64,000 bases of DNA from positions 1,054,001 through 1,118,000 of the forward strand of contig CAJZBQ010000018.1 of assembly GCA_914767885.1 (NCBI GenBank). Reading direction: 5' to 3'. How positions within the stretch are numbered: the first letter of the stretch is position 1; the number at the start of each line of letters is the position of its first letter. Positions 29,901 through 40,463 of this stretch are shown here, piece after piece. This stretch comes from Blepharisma stoltei (taxonomy: Eukaryota; Ciliophora; Heterotrichea; Heterotrichida; Blepharismidae). Below the pieces are notes generated by a model. That model had not been told where the DNA came from. It worked only from the letters and a program-made list of their open reading frames with translations, and ran no database searches. The translations under genes were made by a program, and so were the position numbers.

Positions 29901-31898
29901 AGAGATTTTTTAAAAAAAAATTTAATCCCTTCCATGAGCACGCAAAATTATGGAAGGGGAATTAAAAATTTTTTTTGGAGTTGAAGCTTCATATTTATCA
30001 CTTTTCATTTCCCTTACTGTAGTTCTTAAAATACAATAACAATGCTAATAGATTTAAATATCAAAAATAAATAATGATTTTATAAAAAAGAAAGCTAGTA
30101 AAATCCCCATCTCTTTTGCAATCTTCCCATGAGATCCTTCTGGGTTATTGGTGTTAATAAATTCCATATATGATTCACTTGCAAAAAAATTACTCAGCAA
30201 AGGGGTGTTAGCAAGACATTGCAAAACTGCACTAAGATAGCAAGTATTTCCTATGTTTAAAAGTCCAGTTGCTCCTGAGATCTCCTCATTCGTTATAGGA
30301 AATCTTGCAGGTTTTCTTAATAAATGTGTTTCAGATTTCAAAATTTTAATAGAAAGTTTCAGCCAGGCTCCACCAATTATGTATTCCCTTTCTGTAACTT
30401 CTTTGATATATCCAGGATTCCAGCTTTCTTCATTCATAAATTCTATATGGTCACCTTCTTTATACTCATCAATAATAATATTATCAAAGCCATTATTCTT
30501 TTCACCTTCTGTTTCTCTTTCAAACCTACAAACGCAAGAGCCCGCTATGCTAGACTCTTCAAGAGTAGAGCAAGGATCCAAAAGTTGTACAGCTTTATCT
30601 TTTATTAGCTCACCCTTTAAGAGCAAGTAAGATTTTTCTGCTCACGTTGGTAATTTTTTTTTTAAAGAAAAATCTAATTTAAAAATTTATATATAATTAA
30701 TTATATATATAAATTTTATTAATTTTCTTTTTTTAATAGCTTCTCGCTCTTAAAGGAGGATTAAATAAAGCTTGAACTCTCCTTCTAGTTTCTTCATCTT
30801 CATGATGGCACTGATAACGTCTTTGATTTTCTTTTTCTTTGAAAGAGTCAGGCAAAGTGGATCTTTCGAGAAAGATCCGTGCTTATTTTGTACATGAATT
30901 TTCAGCAAAGGTAAGTCCACTTCAATAACAGGAACTCCATTCTCAAGAATGACTTCTCTTGAAAATTCAGGCCCTCCGCCATATCAACTTACCAGTTCTT
31001 TTCATGCCTTTTCTGGTATTAATTCATAATCTGATCCCAATTGATGCATTTCATCAATAACTAGCTCTGAATCCTCACTTTGTATTTCACTATTAGTAAT
31101 TTCAATAGGTCTCATTCCATGCATAACAGACTTTGACCTAAACTTCGCAAATGCAGCCTGAGGGTTACTTTCATCGATTTTTTCATCTCCAAAATAAAAA
31201 TCCACATATTTTTTCCATGCCTCAAACCATTTCAACGAAATCACATTTCATTTGTCACCTACCCTTAATCCAGCTTTTTGTGATTCCAATAAAATTTTTT
31301 TAATTATTTCTTTTTCGCTCAATGCAGAAGGAATGATTTCAAAAGGCTGTAATAGCTTATGCAATTCCAGATTTTCAATTGCCCAATCCTTGAATTCATT
31401 AAATTGTAATGGCTTTCCTTGCTGAATATGCTTTTCAATGAATTCATCATTATCCAGAGATCCTCCAAAGTGCCGAATTGCGTCTTCACAGTACCTTGAA
31501 AAGCTGGCTAAATGTTTCCCTTTTAATTCTCCTTCATTTTCTATGTCAAAGACTTTGAAAACAAACTCGCATTTATCTTGCCTTCTTCCTAAAATAGATT
31601 TCGACATTGTAACGCAAAAATCTTTTCATGAAATTTTGCCAGTCCCGTGAATGTCAAATAAATAAAAGGCTGATTTAATGGCAGATTGAGGAAGCTGGTT
31701 TATTTGAGGCATCATTTGCTGGAAGTTTTCAAAATCAAGGCCACCTGATATTTGATATCGTCTGAATTTTTCCTGAAGCAAGTTCACTTGTTCTGAGCCG
31801 AGTCTATCAAGCAAAGAGTTTAGCTCGCCTGCATTGGATAGAGTCAAAATGTTCGAGCTTGAAGCCCTTTTCCTAGTTCCTGTGCAAGAGTTTCCCAT
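26995..31898 (-). CDS. USP32-like ubiquitin-specific protease with EF-hand, DUSP and UBL domains, interrupted by five inserts
   Basis: A cysteine deubiquitinase. ATG 31898 gives MGNSCTGTRKRAS, a myristoylation signal like that of USP32. An EF-hand region follows (DIHGTGKISWKDF, FDIENEGELKG), then a DUSP domain (SLKWFEAWKKYV..DYELIPEKAWKELVSWYGGGP) and a UBL (KIHVQNKHGSFSKDP). The catalytic core has the Cys box GLLNIGNTCYLSAVLQCL, the QQDSHE block, two zinc-ligand pairs (CLICPNC, CALCGDEDC), a second CxxC set (CGHC), and the His box GNLGSGHYTSYC. Tudor-like segments occur before the Cys box (GDHIEFMNEESWNPG) and inside the core (GQMVDYMVSDLGWIEG). Stop TAA is at 26995-26997. Inserts at 27294, ~27955, 28777, ~29785 and 30606 break the frame; three are resolved, and two joins remain open. 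Confidence 0.92.
27294..27729. mobile_element. 436-bp nested-palindrome IES in the USP gene
   Basis: The outer arms start TATACTAATTGACCAAGAAT at both ends and are nearly perfect for ~85 bp. Inside are two 121-bp foldback units (27380-27500, 27526-27646), each the reverse complement of the other and each with its own ~50-bp arms starting TACCACTGAGTTTTGGTGT. One TA is retained on removal, joining ..FPLQDLDI to SSWMISSEKTSG in frame (436 is not a multiple of 3). Confidence 0.93.
27955..28285. other. Probable IES in the USP gene, limits unresolved
   Basis: Coding ends at ..LLSTPLDREIG near 28290 and resumes at AELEEYTKLETLDIECGHC near 27945. The left end holds GTTGATCGAACGATCC, like the subterminal motif of the element at 48861. 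No TA pair of matching codon phase was found. Confidence 0.6.
28777..28914. mobile_element. 138-bp candidate IES in the USP gene
   Basis: TA-to-TA removal joins ..IRKSPILGKL to LKAISSHSNDRNLAP in frame and removes several stops. CTAGTTATT occurs near both ends. Confidence 0.65.
29785..30090. other. Probable IES in the USP gene, limits unresolved
   Basis: Coding runs to GKIAKEMGILLAFF and resumes with AWKEGYFWFLTIGEELEEF, the expected spacing between the Cys box and the QQDSHE block of USPs. The ~300 bp between is AT-rich and contains a small hairpin (CCCTTCCAT..ATGGAAGGG). Codon phases of nearby TAs do not match. Confidence 0.6.
30606..30761. mobile_element. 156-bp IES with inverted repeats in the UBL region of the USP gene
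   Basis: The ends are TTAATCCTCCTTTAAGAGC and TTAGCTCACCCTTTAAGAGC. Removal joins ..LEGEFKLYL to IKDKAVQLLDPCSTL and completes the UBL domain. Confidence 0.75.
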
Positions 31899-32613
31899 CA
31901 GTTTATTTAAATATGGGTTAGAAATTCTGACTATTAATTATTAGCTTATATATTATATATCTTTTTTAATTACCTTTCTTATGATTTGGAACTGCATTAT
32001 GCCTGAAGAAATAAGGTTTTAGTTAGAGCAGAGTGTATTAGTTGCTAATAATCCTGGATAAATTGTTATGAGTAGCAGGTACTAAATATACAGACAGTGT
32101 GGCCGCTAAAGTAACTTTAAAAAAATTGGAAGAGATCCCTACTAATGAAGAGGGTCTTAGAATTTAAATGAATTATTGAAATTAAATCTTTAAAAAATAG
32201 ATAAAATGATTAATTCTTTATGAAATGGTTATTTTTCTGCGTTTATATGAAAACACCTAATAATTTCAACTACCCTTTCTTAAAGAGTAAGGCTTTGCTC
32301 GAAAATGCTGGCTAATAGTATCAATTTTTTGTTATTCTTCTCAGAGCATCTCTTACGCAGACTATAAAATGCTTTAGAAGGTTATCCTATTGTCTTTTAG
32401 CATATCTCCTTGCTATTCTGAATCCTCTGCTTACATTCCCCTATTTATTTTATGACTTTTAGCCTAATTCTTCCAAACGCATCTCAAAACTCCATTATTA
32501 TTATTTACTTTTTTAAAGAGTGAAGCTTTTATTAATATTGAGAATGGCAATCTTCTGTAATAAAAATCAAAATAAAACGCTATAAACTCATTTTTTAATA
32601 AAACGAGGATGAA
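31899..32613. other. Intergenic, AT-rich, nothing recognised
   Basis: About 710 bp between the USP start and the globin stop. No frame, RNA or repeat recognised. Confidence 0.5.
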
Positions 32614-32970
32614 TTAGTCTTCTTTTTCATCTATGATATATGGAGTATACCCAGAAATTCTTCCAACTATGATATCTATATCTTCTGGCTCAATTCCAAT
32701 TTCATCTAAAGTCTGCCGCAAGTAAGTGACAAACCTTGTCATCTGATCTTGCGTAATTCCTCTATCTTGATGAGCATATCTAATAACCTCTTCATAGTTA
32801 TCTTCAGCGTAGCCTAAGCCTGCTTTTAAAATAGCAAAATTAATCATTTGCACTTCATTCGGACCTCTTCTTTCAAAATACGGCCGGAGCATTGCGTCTG
32901 AGCGTAATTTCTCGTGGAGCAAAACAATTGCATGGTTCCAGAACTCACTGCTACCATAACGATACAGCAT
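32614..32970 (-). CDS. Truncated-hemoglobin-like protein, 118 aa
   Basis: The ATG at 32970 is used because the longer frame has no earlier ATG. Length and pattern fit group I truncated globins: an N-terminal YGSSEFWNHAIV helix, LRPYF ahead of the C/E region, then RYAHQDRGIT, where His would be the proximal F8 haem ligand, and a final helix LDEIGIEPEDIDIIVG with a short tail. The residue expected to be Tyr at B10 appears to be His (VLLHEKL), so ligand binding may differ. Truncated globins are known in ciliates and handle O2 or NO. A haem-free relative with the same fold cannot be excluded. No intron or IES. Confidence 0.7.
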   Translation of the reverse strand: MLYRYGSSEFWNHAIVLLHEKLRSDAMLRPYFERRGPNEVQMINFAILKAGLGYAEDNYEEVIRYAHQDRGITQDQMTRFVTYLRQTLDEIGIEPEDIDIIVGRISGYTPYIIDEKED

Positions 32971-33215
32971 TTTTGAAAAAATATAGCTTAAACTCACAAA
33001 TAATACAGTAAAGAAACGAATTTAATCTTTTTCCTTTATATATAAATATAGACCTTGCCAATTCATATCTTCTCAGTTAAGAATTTAATGAAAGATATAT
33101 TTTTTTATTATAATTTAAAGCGCTAATATTTATGAGCTATTCCATGTTATTGATAGACTATTGCTGTTGGGTCTTAATATTAATGCCCATGATATGTTAA
33201 AAGGGTATATAACAA

Positions 33216-34058
33216 ATGGAAAGAGATGAATTGGACCAAATCTTCATTGATATGATGCTTGGTAAGAATTACTCAGAAGTCGAGCAAAACTACGAGCCTT
33301 TATCGAAGCATGAAAAAGTTCGTATTGAGCAATGGGTGAAATTTAAATAGTCAAAAAAACTTTGCCAAGTAACTTCAAATTCCATTTGGAAAAAGAATAG
33401 AAATAAATACGCAAAATGCTTACTCGATATGGTTAAGCTAGGAAACCTCCAAGAGCCTTTTTCCAAAATTCCTCCAGAAGGGCCTTTACCCCAATTTCAA
33501 GCCCCAACAATTGCTCCAAAGCAGATTTCAAAGCCTAAGCCTCAGAAAATCCAAGTAGAAGTTTCAGAGCCTGTGAAACTGCCACCAAGGCCTTCATCAG
33601 CAAGAGGCGAAACCCAACACATTTCACCAGCTCATGAAAAATATGCCCCAATTGAGACTAAACTGACAATCACAAATAATCGACCTACAGAAGAAACAAT
33701 GCGATTGAGAGCCCAACTTGAAATATGCCAATTAAACGAAAAACATTTAAAAGAGGAACTTATGGTAAGAGATAGTTAGAAAAAGTCTAAAACAATATCA
33801 GATCAAAATCAAGTTATTGAAGAGCTGAAAAGAGAAGTCGAATTTTTAAGGACTAAGCTGGACACAGCGAAGAATTTTAGAAATTATTTGTATGAGGCAC
33901 AAGAAGCTGCTAGCAATAGTCCTATTCCTGAGATAGAAATTGAAGAGCCTGAATTTTCTCAAGATAGAGAGGAACTTACATTGGAAAATATATCTGATAA
34001 TATAAGAAGGCTAGAAAAGCTGCAAGAAGAGTTAGGTAGAGGAGAGAAATATTATTAA
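33216..34058 (+). CDS. Coiled-coil protein of unknown function with two 15-nt introns, 270 aa
   Basis: ATG 33216, stop TAA 34056-34058. Two introns are needed: 33336-33350 (GTGAAATTTAAATAG) and 33765-33779 (GTAAGAGATAGTTAG); each contains the only stop of its junction. The N-terminal 60 residues are helical, the middle is Pro-rich (KPKPQKIQVEVSEPVKLPPR), and the C-terminal half is a coiled coil (LRAQLEICQLNEKHLKEEL, continuing after the intron as IEELKREVEFLRTKLD) with an acidic end. No known domain. Possibly a basal-body or cytoskeletal component, judging only by composition. Confidence 0.85.
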
Positions 34059-34244
34059 ATTAATGAAAATTTTATTTTTAGGTTTCGTATTTTCAGCATA
34101 TTACTTTTTAAATTAAATTTTGAATATTAAATGCCTTAGATTGGATTTATCTAAGTCGTTTATGTATTTATTTTTTAATAATGAAAATCTATTTATAGTT
34201 AGAAGCTTCCTAGAAATTTTTATCATGTAAAGTTATTAGTTAAA

Positions 34245-35444
34245 TTAATACTCAACAAAAAACAGTTGAGAAAGGCCTGCATTCATTGAGTTTTTAGAGA
34301 CAAGCATGCATCTTAAAAGGATGATTGCAATGTCATGAAATACTGTTGAAAAGATATAAACCACAAGCAAAGTAAGAAGAAAGGCTGCAAATTTATAATA
34401 CTTATGTGTAAGCACAAGTACAACATAAGCTCTGAATTTATCTGGAAGCTCTGGGTATACAAAATAAAATAAATCACAGTACGGAAGAGGTAGTAAATTT
34501 AATTATTTAAACCTAACATTTTTCTTGACTAGCTAGCAAACATTACCTAGTATACAGCTAACAGAGGATCTAATTATATTTCACTGAGCTACCATTTTAT
34601 TTATCACTAGTAAATTCACTAAAAAGCTGAAAACAATCAGATACGCAATAAGCGCAAACCCATACCCTAAAGAGTAATTGTGCTCACTCCCCCTTTGAAA
34701 TTGGAACAAAAAATACTATTCCAATTTAAAAAGGTTTATTTTTAAAAATTTATTTTAAAATTTTTCTCTCAAAATATTTTTTTAAAAAATAAAAATAGAT
34801 AAATAGATTGCAATACTCTCGAATTTAATTTATTTTTATTAATAGATTCAATGTGAAACAGTTTAAAATAATTAAATTAGGTCAACAATAATTTTATAAA
34901 ACTTATAAAAATTTTTCCTATTAAAAAAATTTGCTCCAATTTAAAGGTGGGAGTCAATCCATGATCCCACCACACAAATGATCATCACAGGAAATAGAGC
35001 TAAAATTCCCCCAATAACTATTAATAATCTTTTTGGTCTTCCACTTGCGATTAAAGATGTCTCTCCAATATAGTCAGGACCTCCTAGTACTCCCCAACCA
35101 GGAATGAGCATGAGTAGAATAGGATTGATGAAATTTGAAAAATGATCGTGATATTTGACAAAGTTCATACTTAAATAACTATCATGCGAATGGCCCGCTA
35201 TTTTAGCCATGGCTGCATGCCCTGACTCATGAATCATCACACATAAGCCCCATGCCAAAATTGCCCACAAGATAAATGCCCATCTCTTTGGATAGCTCAG
35301 GAGGACAAATGAGAACACAAATAAGACGCCGACCCAGATTAAGGCTGGTGTAGAACACATTTTCTTCATTTGTGAAGGCTCTTTAAGGATGGATTTTGTT
35401 GCCTGCTCTAGTTCAAGTGCGGCTTCTTTCCCAACGTTAGCCAT
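34245..35444 (-). CDS. M50-like integral membrane metalloprotease, 290 aa
   Basis: ATG 35444 to TAA 34245-34247. After a short helical N-terminus come two membrane segments, the second leading into MIHESGHAAMAKIAGH, an HExxH zinc site inside the membrane as in site-2-type proteases. NFINPILLMLIPGWG and further helices follow. A second Asp-bearing M50 motif is not obvious, so activity is uncertain. Two inserts are removed: 34684-34953 (joins ..VVGSWI to EHNYSLGYGFAL) and 34491-34547 (joins ..SVSCIL to PLPYCDLFYF). The corrected gene is a whole number of codons, and in-frame TGA is read as Trp (VAQWNII). Confidence 0.8.
34491..34547. mobile_element. Candidate 57-bp short IES in the M50-like gene
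   Basis: TA-to-TA removal restores SVSCILPLPYCDLF; the segment contains two stops. Length is a multiple of 3 and no inverted repeats are present, so an unusual intron is the alternative (18 nt from GTAATG to CTAG would not restore the frame). Confidence 0.55.
34684..34953. mobile_element. 270-bp CTCCC-tipped IES with TCA instead of TTA flanks
   Basis: TCA at 34684-34686 and 34954-34956. The tips are CTCCCCCTTTGAAATTGGAA and, reversed, CTCCCACCTTTAAATTGGAG. Removal with one TCA retained joins ..VVGSWI to EHNYSLGYGFALIAY. No TA dinucleotide is available at the junction. Confidence 0.88.
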
Positions 35445-35692
35445 TATTTAATGTGCAATTTTGAGCACAGATTAGATTTCGATTAATTTGAAAAGGGCTT
35501 CCATTGGATACATTAAGCCCATAATTTTTTGGTTTTTCTGAAATATTTTCTTATAAACTTTTATGAATTTAATCAATCCAAACATAGGCTTTTTAAATTA
35601 AGTTAATCACTATTTTGGCTTATTTATTAGAACTGTTGAATATTTTCATAGAGTTTTAAACTTTTCCAAATTAAAAAAGTCGTTAATTTAAA

Positions 35693-37885
35693 ATGTCAAG
35701 TGAGCCAATTCAAGTTTATATACGATTCCGCCCTTTGAATTTTCAAGAAATTACAGAAGGAGAGCTTCCAATATGATACATGTCAAAAAACACCATATCC
35801 CTGCTTCGTGAGCACTCAAGCCAGCTAATTGCAGAAAAACGAATTTCAAGTACCTTCAATCCTAATTATCATTATAGCCACGTTTTCACAGGAGAAGATG
35901 ACAATCGAAAAGTTTATGAAACCGTAGCTCAAAAAGTAGTCCTCTCAGCTTTAGAAGGATTTAACGCTACAATTTTTGCATATGGGCAAACAGGGTCTGG
36001 AAAAACTTTTACAATGATAGGGCAGCATCTTCAAACTGCAGAATCCCCAACCTTATGCACAACTCCACCTTTAAAGCAAAGACCAAGAGCATCTCGGGCT
36101 GGAACTCCAAGCTCAGCCAGAATTCGTAGCTGCAGCTCAACACCAAGAGGCAAAAGCATGGCTGCTTTACAAATCCCGCTAAGACTAGACAAACCTAGAA
36201 AGGTACAAACTGATGGAAAAGGAATTATCTCAATGGCGCTCAATGATATTTTCAAAGCTGCAAACGACTATAAAGACAAGCATTTTTTCTTCACATGCTC
36301 CATGATGGAAATATATAACGAGCACGTCTACGATTTATTAAAAGAAACCGAAGACTTAAAAAATGAGGTCCTTGCAGTTAGTGAAGGATCTGATAAAGAA
36401 TTCTACGTGCGAGGACTGAGCGAAAAAGTAGTAACTTCTATAGAAGAAGTGCTGGAAAAGCTTGGAAAAGGAGAAGAAAACCGACATTACGCAGCCACAA
36501 ATCTAAACCATCACAGTTCAAGGTCACATACCATTTTTAGACTCAATATCAGATCTTTACAAGTGATTCCAAAAAAGGACTCTGAAACGTTAGAAGGAGA
36601 CGAAAGCTTTGAAAATATAACCACTGAGTCTGTCATCAATTTTGTCGATCTTGCTGGGAGTGAACGCACAAGCAGCGTGATGGCAATCGAAGACAAGCAT
36701 AACTTCTCTTACTCTTCTACACGGTCTGAGCAAGATCGCATTGTAGCTGAAAGTAAAAATATCAATACAAGCTTGTTTTATTTGTGCCAAGTTATCACGA
36801 AGCTTTCAGAGCTGAAGATGGGGCTTATAAAAAATGAGTCTCATATCCCATATAGAAATTCAAACTTGACCAAAATATTGAGATCGTCATTGGGAGGAAA
36901 CTCAAGAACTTGTGTGATTTGTGCAGTAACACCTGCTTTGAGCCAATTTGAACAAACATTGAGCACTTTGAGGTTCGGGAACAGTGCAAGAAGTATCACG
37001 AATAATGTAAAAGCAAATGTCAAAAGAGAAACAAATGCGCAGCTGCTAGTCGGGTATCAGCAAGATATTGCTACTTTGAAAAAGGAGCTTGAAATGGCAA
37101 AAGAACAAGGATGGGCAAGCTATGTAGAAAGAAATCAGGCTAAGCAAGCACTAGAGCAAAAAATTCAAAAGCTAAATGAAATATTGGCTGTGCCATATAA
37201 ACCAGAGACTTTTCAAATAGAACAAGAAATTTACTCCAACTTTTCCACTTTTTGGAACGGCGGGGTAGGGGATTTATTTATAGCGAATCAGCCTTTTGAT
37301 CAAGAAGATTCAAAAGTCTTGAGTGAGTCTAAACTTAACTTTGATAATTCAGGAAAGTTTGCACAAGAAAGGAGAATGCAGATTGATAGAGAGCAAATTA
37401 ATATAGAAAAAGAAATAGAAAAATTAACGGTCGTCGTAAATTCGTTGAAGGGAAACAAAAATACACTGGTGACAGATTTAGAAAAAAATAGCAATTTATA
37501 TGAAAAATCTAATAAAGAGAATGCATTTCTCAGAGAGGACTTAGCCAAGTCCAGACAGACCCTTTCAAAAATGAAATATATGGCAAAAATATACCAGCAA
37601 GGGGAAGGGCTTGATAGTCTTTCAGAAAGCCAGCTTACAGCATTCGAAAAGACTCTCATTGAAAGATTAGATTCTGTAAAACAAATAAAAGCTTCACGTC
37701 TTTATGACCATAAAATAGAAAAACTCCAAGAAAGTCTATTGAAATTCCTACCAGAGTCCATGGTCCTTGAAATGTTCTCTGAAAATGAAAGCAGAGAAAT
37801 GACTGAGAAATTTGAGAGCTTTATGCACGACATAAGCAGCCAGCATGAGTTTAGCTGAAATCAAGATATTTTAAACACGCCCTAA
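35693..37885 (+). CDS. Kinesin with N-terminal motor, 730 aa
   Basis: A microtubule motor. ATG 35693 opens MSSEPIQVYIRFRPLN directly at the motor's first strand. The P-loop GQTGSGKTFTM is near residue 100, switch I NHHSSRSH follows later, switch II DLAGSER near residue 320, and YRNSNLTKILRSSLGGNSRT precedes the neck. A ~55-residue Ser/Arg/Pro-rich insert (QRPRASRAGTPSSARIRS) separates the P-loop helix from GIISMALNDIF and is not usual for the fold. The tail is a coiled coil (QIDREQINIEKEIEKLT..). The subfamily is not assigned. In-frame TGA near both ends is Trp (ELPIWYM; FSWNQDIL), so the true stop is TAA 37883-37885. No intron or IES. Confidence 0.95.
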
Positions 37886-38122
37886 TTATTAATACAATTT
37901 TATATATAAAATAGTCATATTTTAATAAAAGTCAACAAGGTGAATAAGTTTTTAAATAAAATTATGATGCCTAAAAATATAAGCAGTTAAAAAAAATTTT
38001 CACATCACAAAAATCGTGATTATTCATGATACGCTAAATTATAGTTTTTTATATTAATTTATCTCAAAAATATAAAATACTGGAAATTAAAACAGTTTTC
38101 AGGTCAAATATTTATTTTAAAA

Positions 38123-39031
38123 ATGATATATCCTAGCCCTATAAGGCTCTACAAGCTTTCAGAAACGAAATCACACAAAGCTGAGATGGTAAGAACAATG
38201 GTGAAAAAATTGCACTCTGAAAAGCATATTCAAGAAGAATCAGAAAAAGCGGAAGATTTGAGGTCTATTATGAAGTACAAAAAGGCGTGGAGAGAATATT
38301 TAAACGAACTGCTGATAAGGAGCAGGAAGAAAAACTACGCCAATAAAAGAGAGTCTCCTTTAGTAAGTATGACGACAGCAAGAGATATAGGAGTACAAGA
38401 AACGCCTAATAAAGAAAAAAACTGCAGAGCTATTGATGAAGACTTAACTCTCTTCCATAAGCAATCATTCATAAAAGATCAAGAAAATTTTAAAGATGAA
38501 GGCATTCAAGTGGATACTTCAATAACTAAGTCACCAAAAACAGATTTATCTCCAAAAATATGGAGAAACAAACGGTCGCTTAGCCCGATTGATTTTTTCA
38601 AAATGACAAATGAAAGAACTATTATTAAAGTAGCAAAAGTAGATTCTCCAAATCATAGAAAGTCTAATACTCCACTTTCGGATTTTGACAATACATGCAA
38701 CTCGAATGGAGAGAAACATGAACACTCTAAATCGGTGAAATCAGTGCCAAGGCATGTTTCTTTTGAAAATGACCCTTCAAAAGAAATTTATTCTGCTTTG
38801 ACCCCAAAACTGAAGCACTTAAATAAGCCAGATTTATATGAAAACCATAAAAATAGGCCTCCAAAAATTCAAAAAACGAAAGAATTTACTGAAAATGTGA
38901 AAAGTAATTTTATGCCGAAGAGAGATTTTAATAAGTTCATTGAAGTTGAGGCAAGAAAGCAGCCAAGCGATATTGGGAAGAAATTAAACCGAATAAGAAG
39001 ACTGAAGCTTTCAGAGCTTAGTATATCTTAA
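38123..39031 (+). CDS. Basic disordered protein with two LC8-type motifs, 302 aa
   Basis: ATG 38123 to TAA 39029-39031, single exon. An N-terminal helical, Lys/Glu-rich segment (KAEMVRTMVKKLHSEK; KKAWREYLNELLIRSRKK) is followed by a mainly disordered basic chain. Two segments, RDIGVQETP and DEGIQVDTS, resemble the short strand bound by dynein light chain LC8 (G-I-Q-V-D class). No domain is recognised. It follows the kinesin gene in the same direction, 240 bp downstream, so a shared cytoskeletal role is possible but only inferred. Confidence 0.8.
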   Translation: MIYPSPIRLYKLSETKSHKAEMVRTMVKKLHSEKHIQEESEKAEDLRSIMKYKKAWREYLNELLIRSRKKNYANKRESPLVSMTTARDIGVQETPNKEKNCRAIDEDLTLFHKQSFIKDQENFKDEGIQVDTSITKSPKTDLSPKIWRNKRSLSPIDFFKMTNERTIIKVAKVDSPNHRKSNTPLSDFDNTCNSNGEKHEHSKSVKSVPRHVSFENDPSKEIYSALTPKLKHLNKPDLYENHKNRPPKIQKTKEFTENVKSNFMPKRDFNKFIEVEARKQPSDIGKKLNRIRRLKLSELSIS

Positions 39032-39451
39032 ATTTAATAAATATGTATACAGCTCTCTTTAAGATTGAAATTTACAATTAAAAATACTTGTAAAGATTTC
39101 TTAAATAAACAAAATTATTTTAAGCTAAAATAGATACTTATAAATCCTATCAATATAAAGCCACACTATTTTCAAAGAATAAATGAAATTATAATTAATA
39201 ACGATATGGGTCTCCCTTATTGTCTCAGTAGATATTTAAAATGATTTATCTGTTAAAAATTTATTCTAAATCAGTGATGTATCAATTCAAAGTAAAGTTA
39301 AAATATTCAAACAGATGATCTTTTAATAATTGGATAAAAATTGATTGTATTAAAATGATAAATATAAGATTAATATTAACCTCATCATAAAATTTTAGGA
39401 TTTTTATTTTAAGAATTGATATTTAAAGAGGCAGAAGGCTAATTTCTTGTT
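39032..39451. other. Intergenic AT-rich spacer before 5S rRNA
   Basis: About 420 bp with no coding frame. No upstream polymerase III element is needed because the 5S promoter is internal. Confidence 0.5.
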
Positions 39452-39567
39452 GTCGGCCATACTATGCCTAACGCACCAGATCCCATCCGAACTCTGAAGT
39501 TAAGCGGCATAAGGCGAGGTTAGTACTTGGGTGGGGGACCGCCAGGGAAGCCCTCGTGCTGACAGCT
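39452..39567 (+). rRNA. 5S rRNA: 5S ribosomal RNA
   Basis: Eukaryotic 5S sequence. The 5' strand GTCGGCCATAC pairs with the 3' strand GTGCTGAC. Loop A/helix II contain CACCAGATCCCATCCGAACT, followed by CTGAAGTTAAGC (box A region) and GGGTGGGGGACCGCC (box C region). Length is normal at ~116 nt. It is a lone copy in this window, between the LC8-motif gene and the TMEM41 gene. The exact 3' end is uncertain by a few bases. Confidence 0.95.
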
Positions 39568-39570
39568 ATC

Positions 39571-39576
39571 TTTTTT
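39571..39576 (+). terminator. RNA polymerase III T-run terminator of 5S rRNA
   Basis: Six T residues shortly after the 5S 3' end, the standard polymerase III stop signal. Confidence 0.8.
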
Positions 39577-40463
39577 ATTTATATTTTGGTTCAAACTAAG
39601 CATAGATTTCTGATTTAATATTCAGAGCTTAGTTATTAAAAGTTTTTCTATTCAAATCTCTATATTATCTTCCATAATATTCTTTTTTTCATTTTCTTAT
39701 TGCCTTTGGTACAAGCAAAATTTTTCTGCTTGCGAACTAAGGAGTTAATTTAAATTTTAAACTTTATAAAAAAAATTAAATTTTTTAATAATTTTTTATG
39801 CCTTATTAGCAGATTAAAACGATTTCACAAAGAATACTATTTTTATTAAATAAAAAAAACTAATAATACTAAATAAAATAATAACATCAATAGTATACTG
39901 GGTAGTTAGAAAATATGAATAGTTAATGATTTCTATACTAAAAGGAAGTTCATAAATAAACAAAAAAGGCACTTTAAAACTTAATCGCTTAAGGCCTAAC
40001 TGTTTATATTTATATTGAAACATACTATAATCTATAAAATTTGAAGATTTAATTCAATATAATTTTCATTCTCTTCTCTAAAGTAGCATAAAAATTCTTG
40101 CTTGCATGTATATTTCTCTAATATTTATTTGAGTTAAAATAATTATCTAATTCACCTTGCTTAGCAAGCAAAATCTTTATAAAAATCCCTATTTTTAAAA
40201 TTAATCTCTTTATTAACGATAATAATTTTTTATACAAAAAATAATTTAATAAAGAATTAATGATGCTATTATAATTAACTCTCCAGTTAATTCTATTAAA
40301 ATTTTATCCTAAAATATAAATTTAAAATTAAATTAGATTCTCAATTCAAATATTTTGATTTTTAAAGACAAAAAAAATTATTTTAATTTGTGAAAGAATT
40401 AGCCCTTTATTAAGCAAAACCATCTTTGCAACTAACCAAGGAGACCTGGAGTGGAGTAAGTTA
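39577..40463. other. Intergenic, AT-rich, with decayed element pieces
   Basis: No gene. A block at ~40240-40380 keeps the order of sequence blocks of the 390-bp MITE body. TAAGTT next to CCTGGAGTGGAG at ~40445-40460 looks like a CTCC tip beside the stop of the TMEM41 gene. CAAGCAAAATTTTTCTGCTTG at ~39712-39732 is a small hairpin. Confidence 0.4.

Noticed and set aside
39814-40023. Hydrophobic 69-codon minus-strand frame near the 5S gene
   Set aside because: It is extremely AT-rich, with Phe/Ile/Tyr only, in a region with element relics. No support as a gene.
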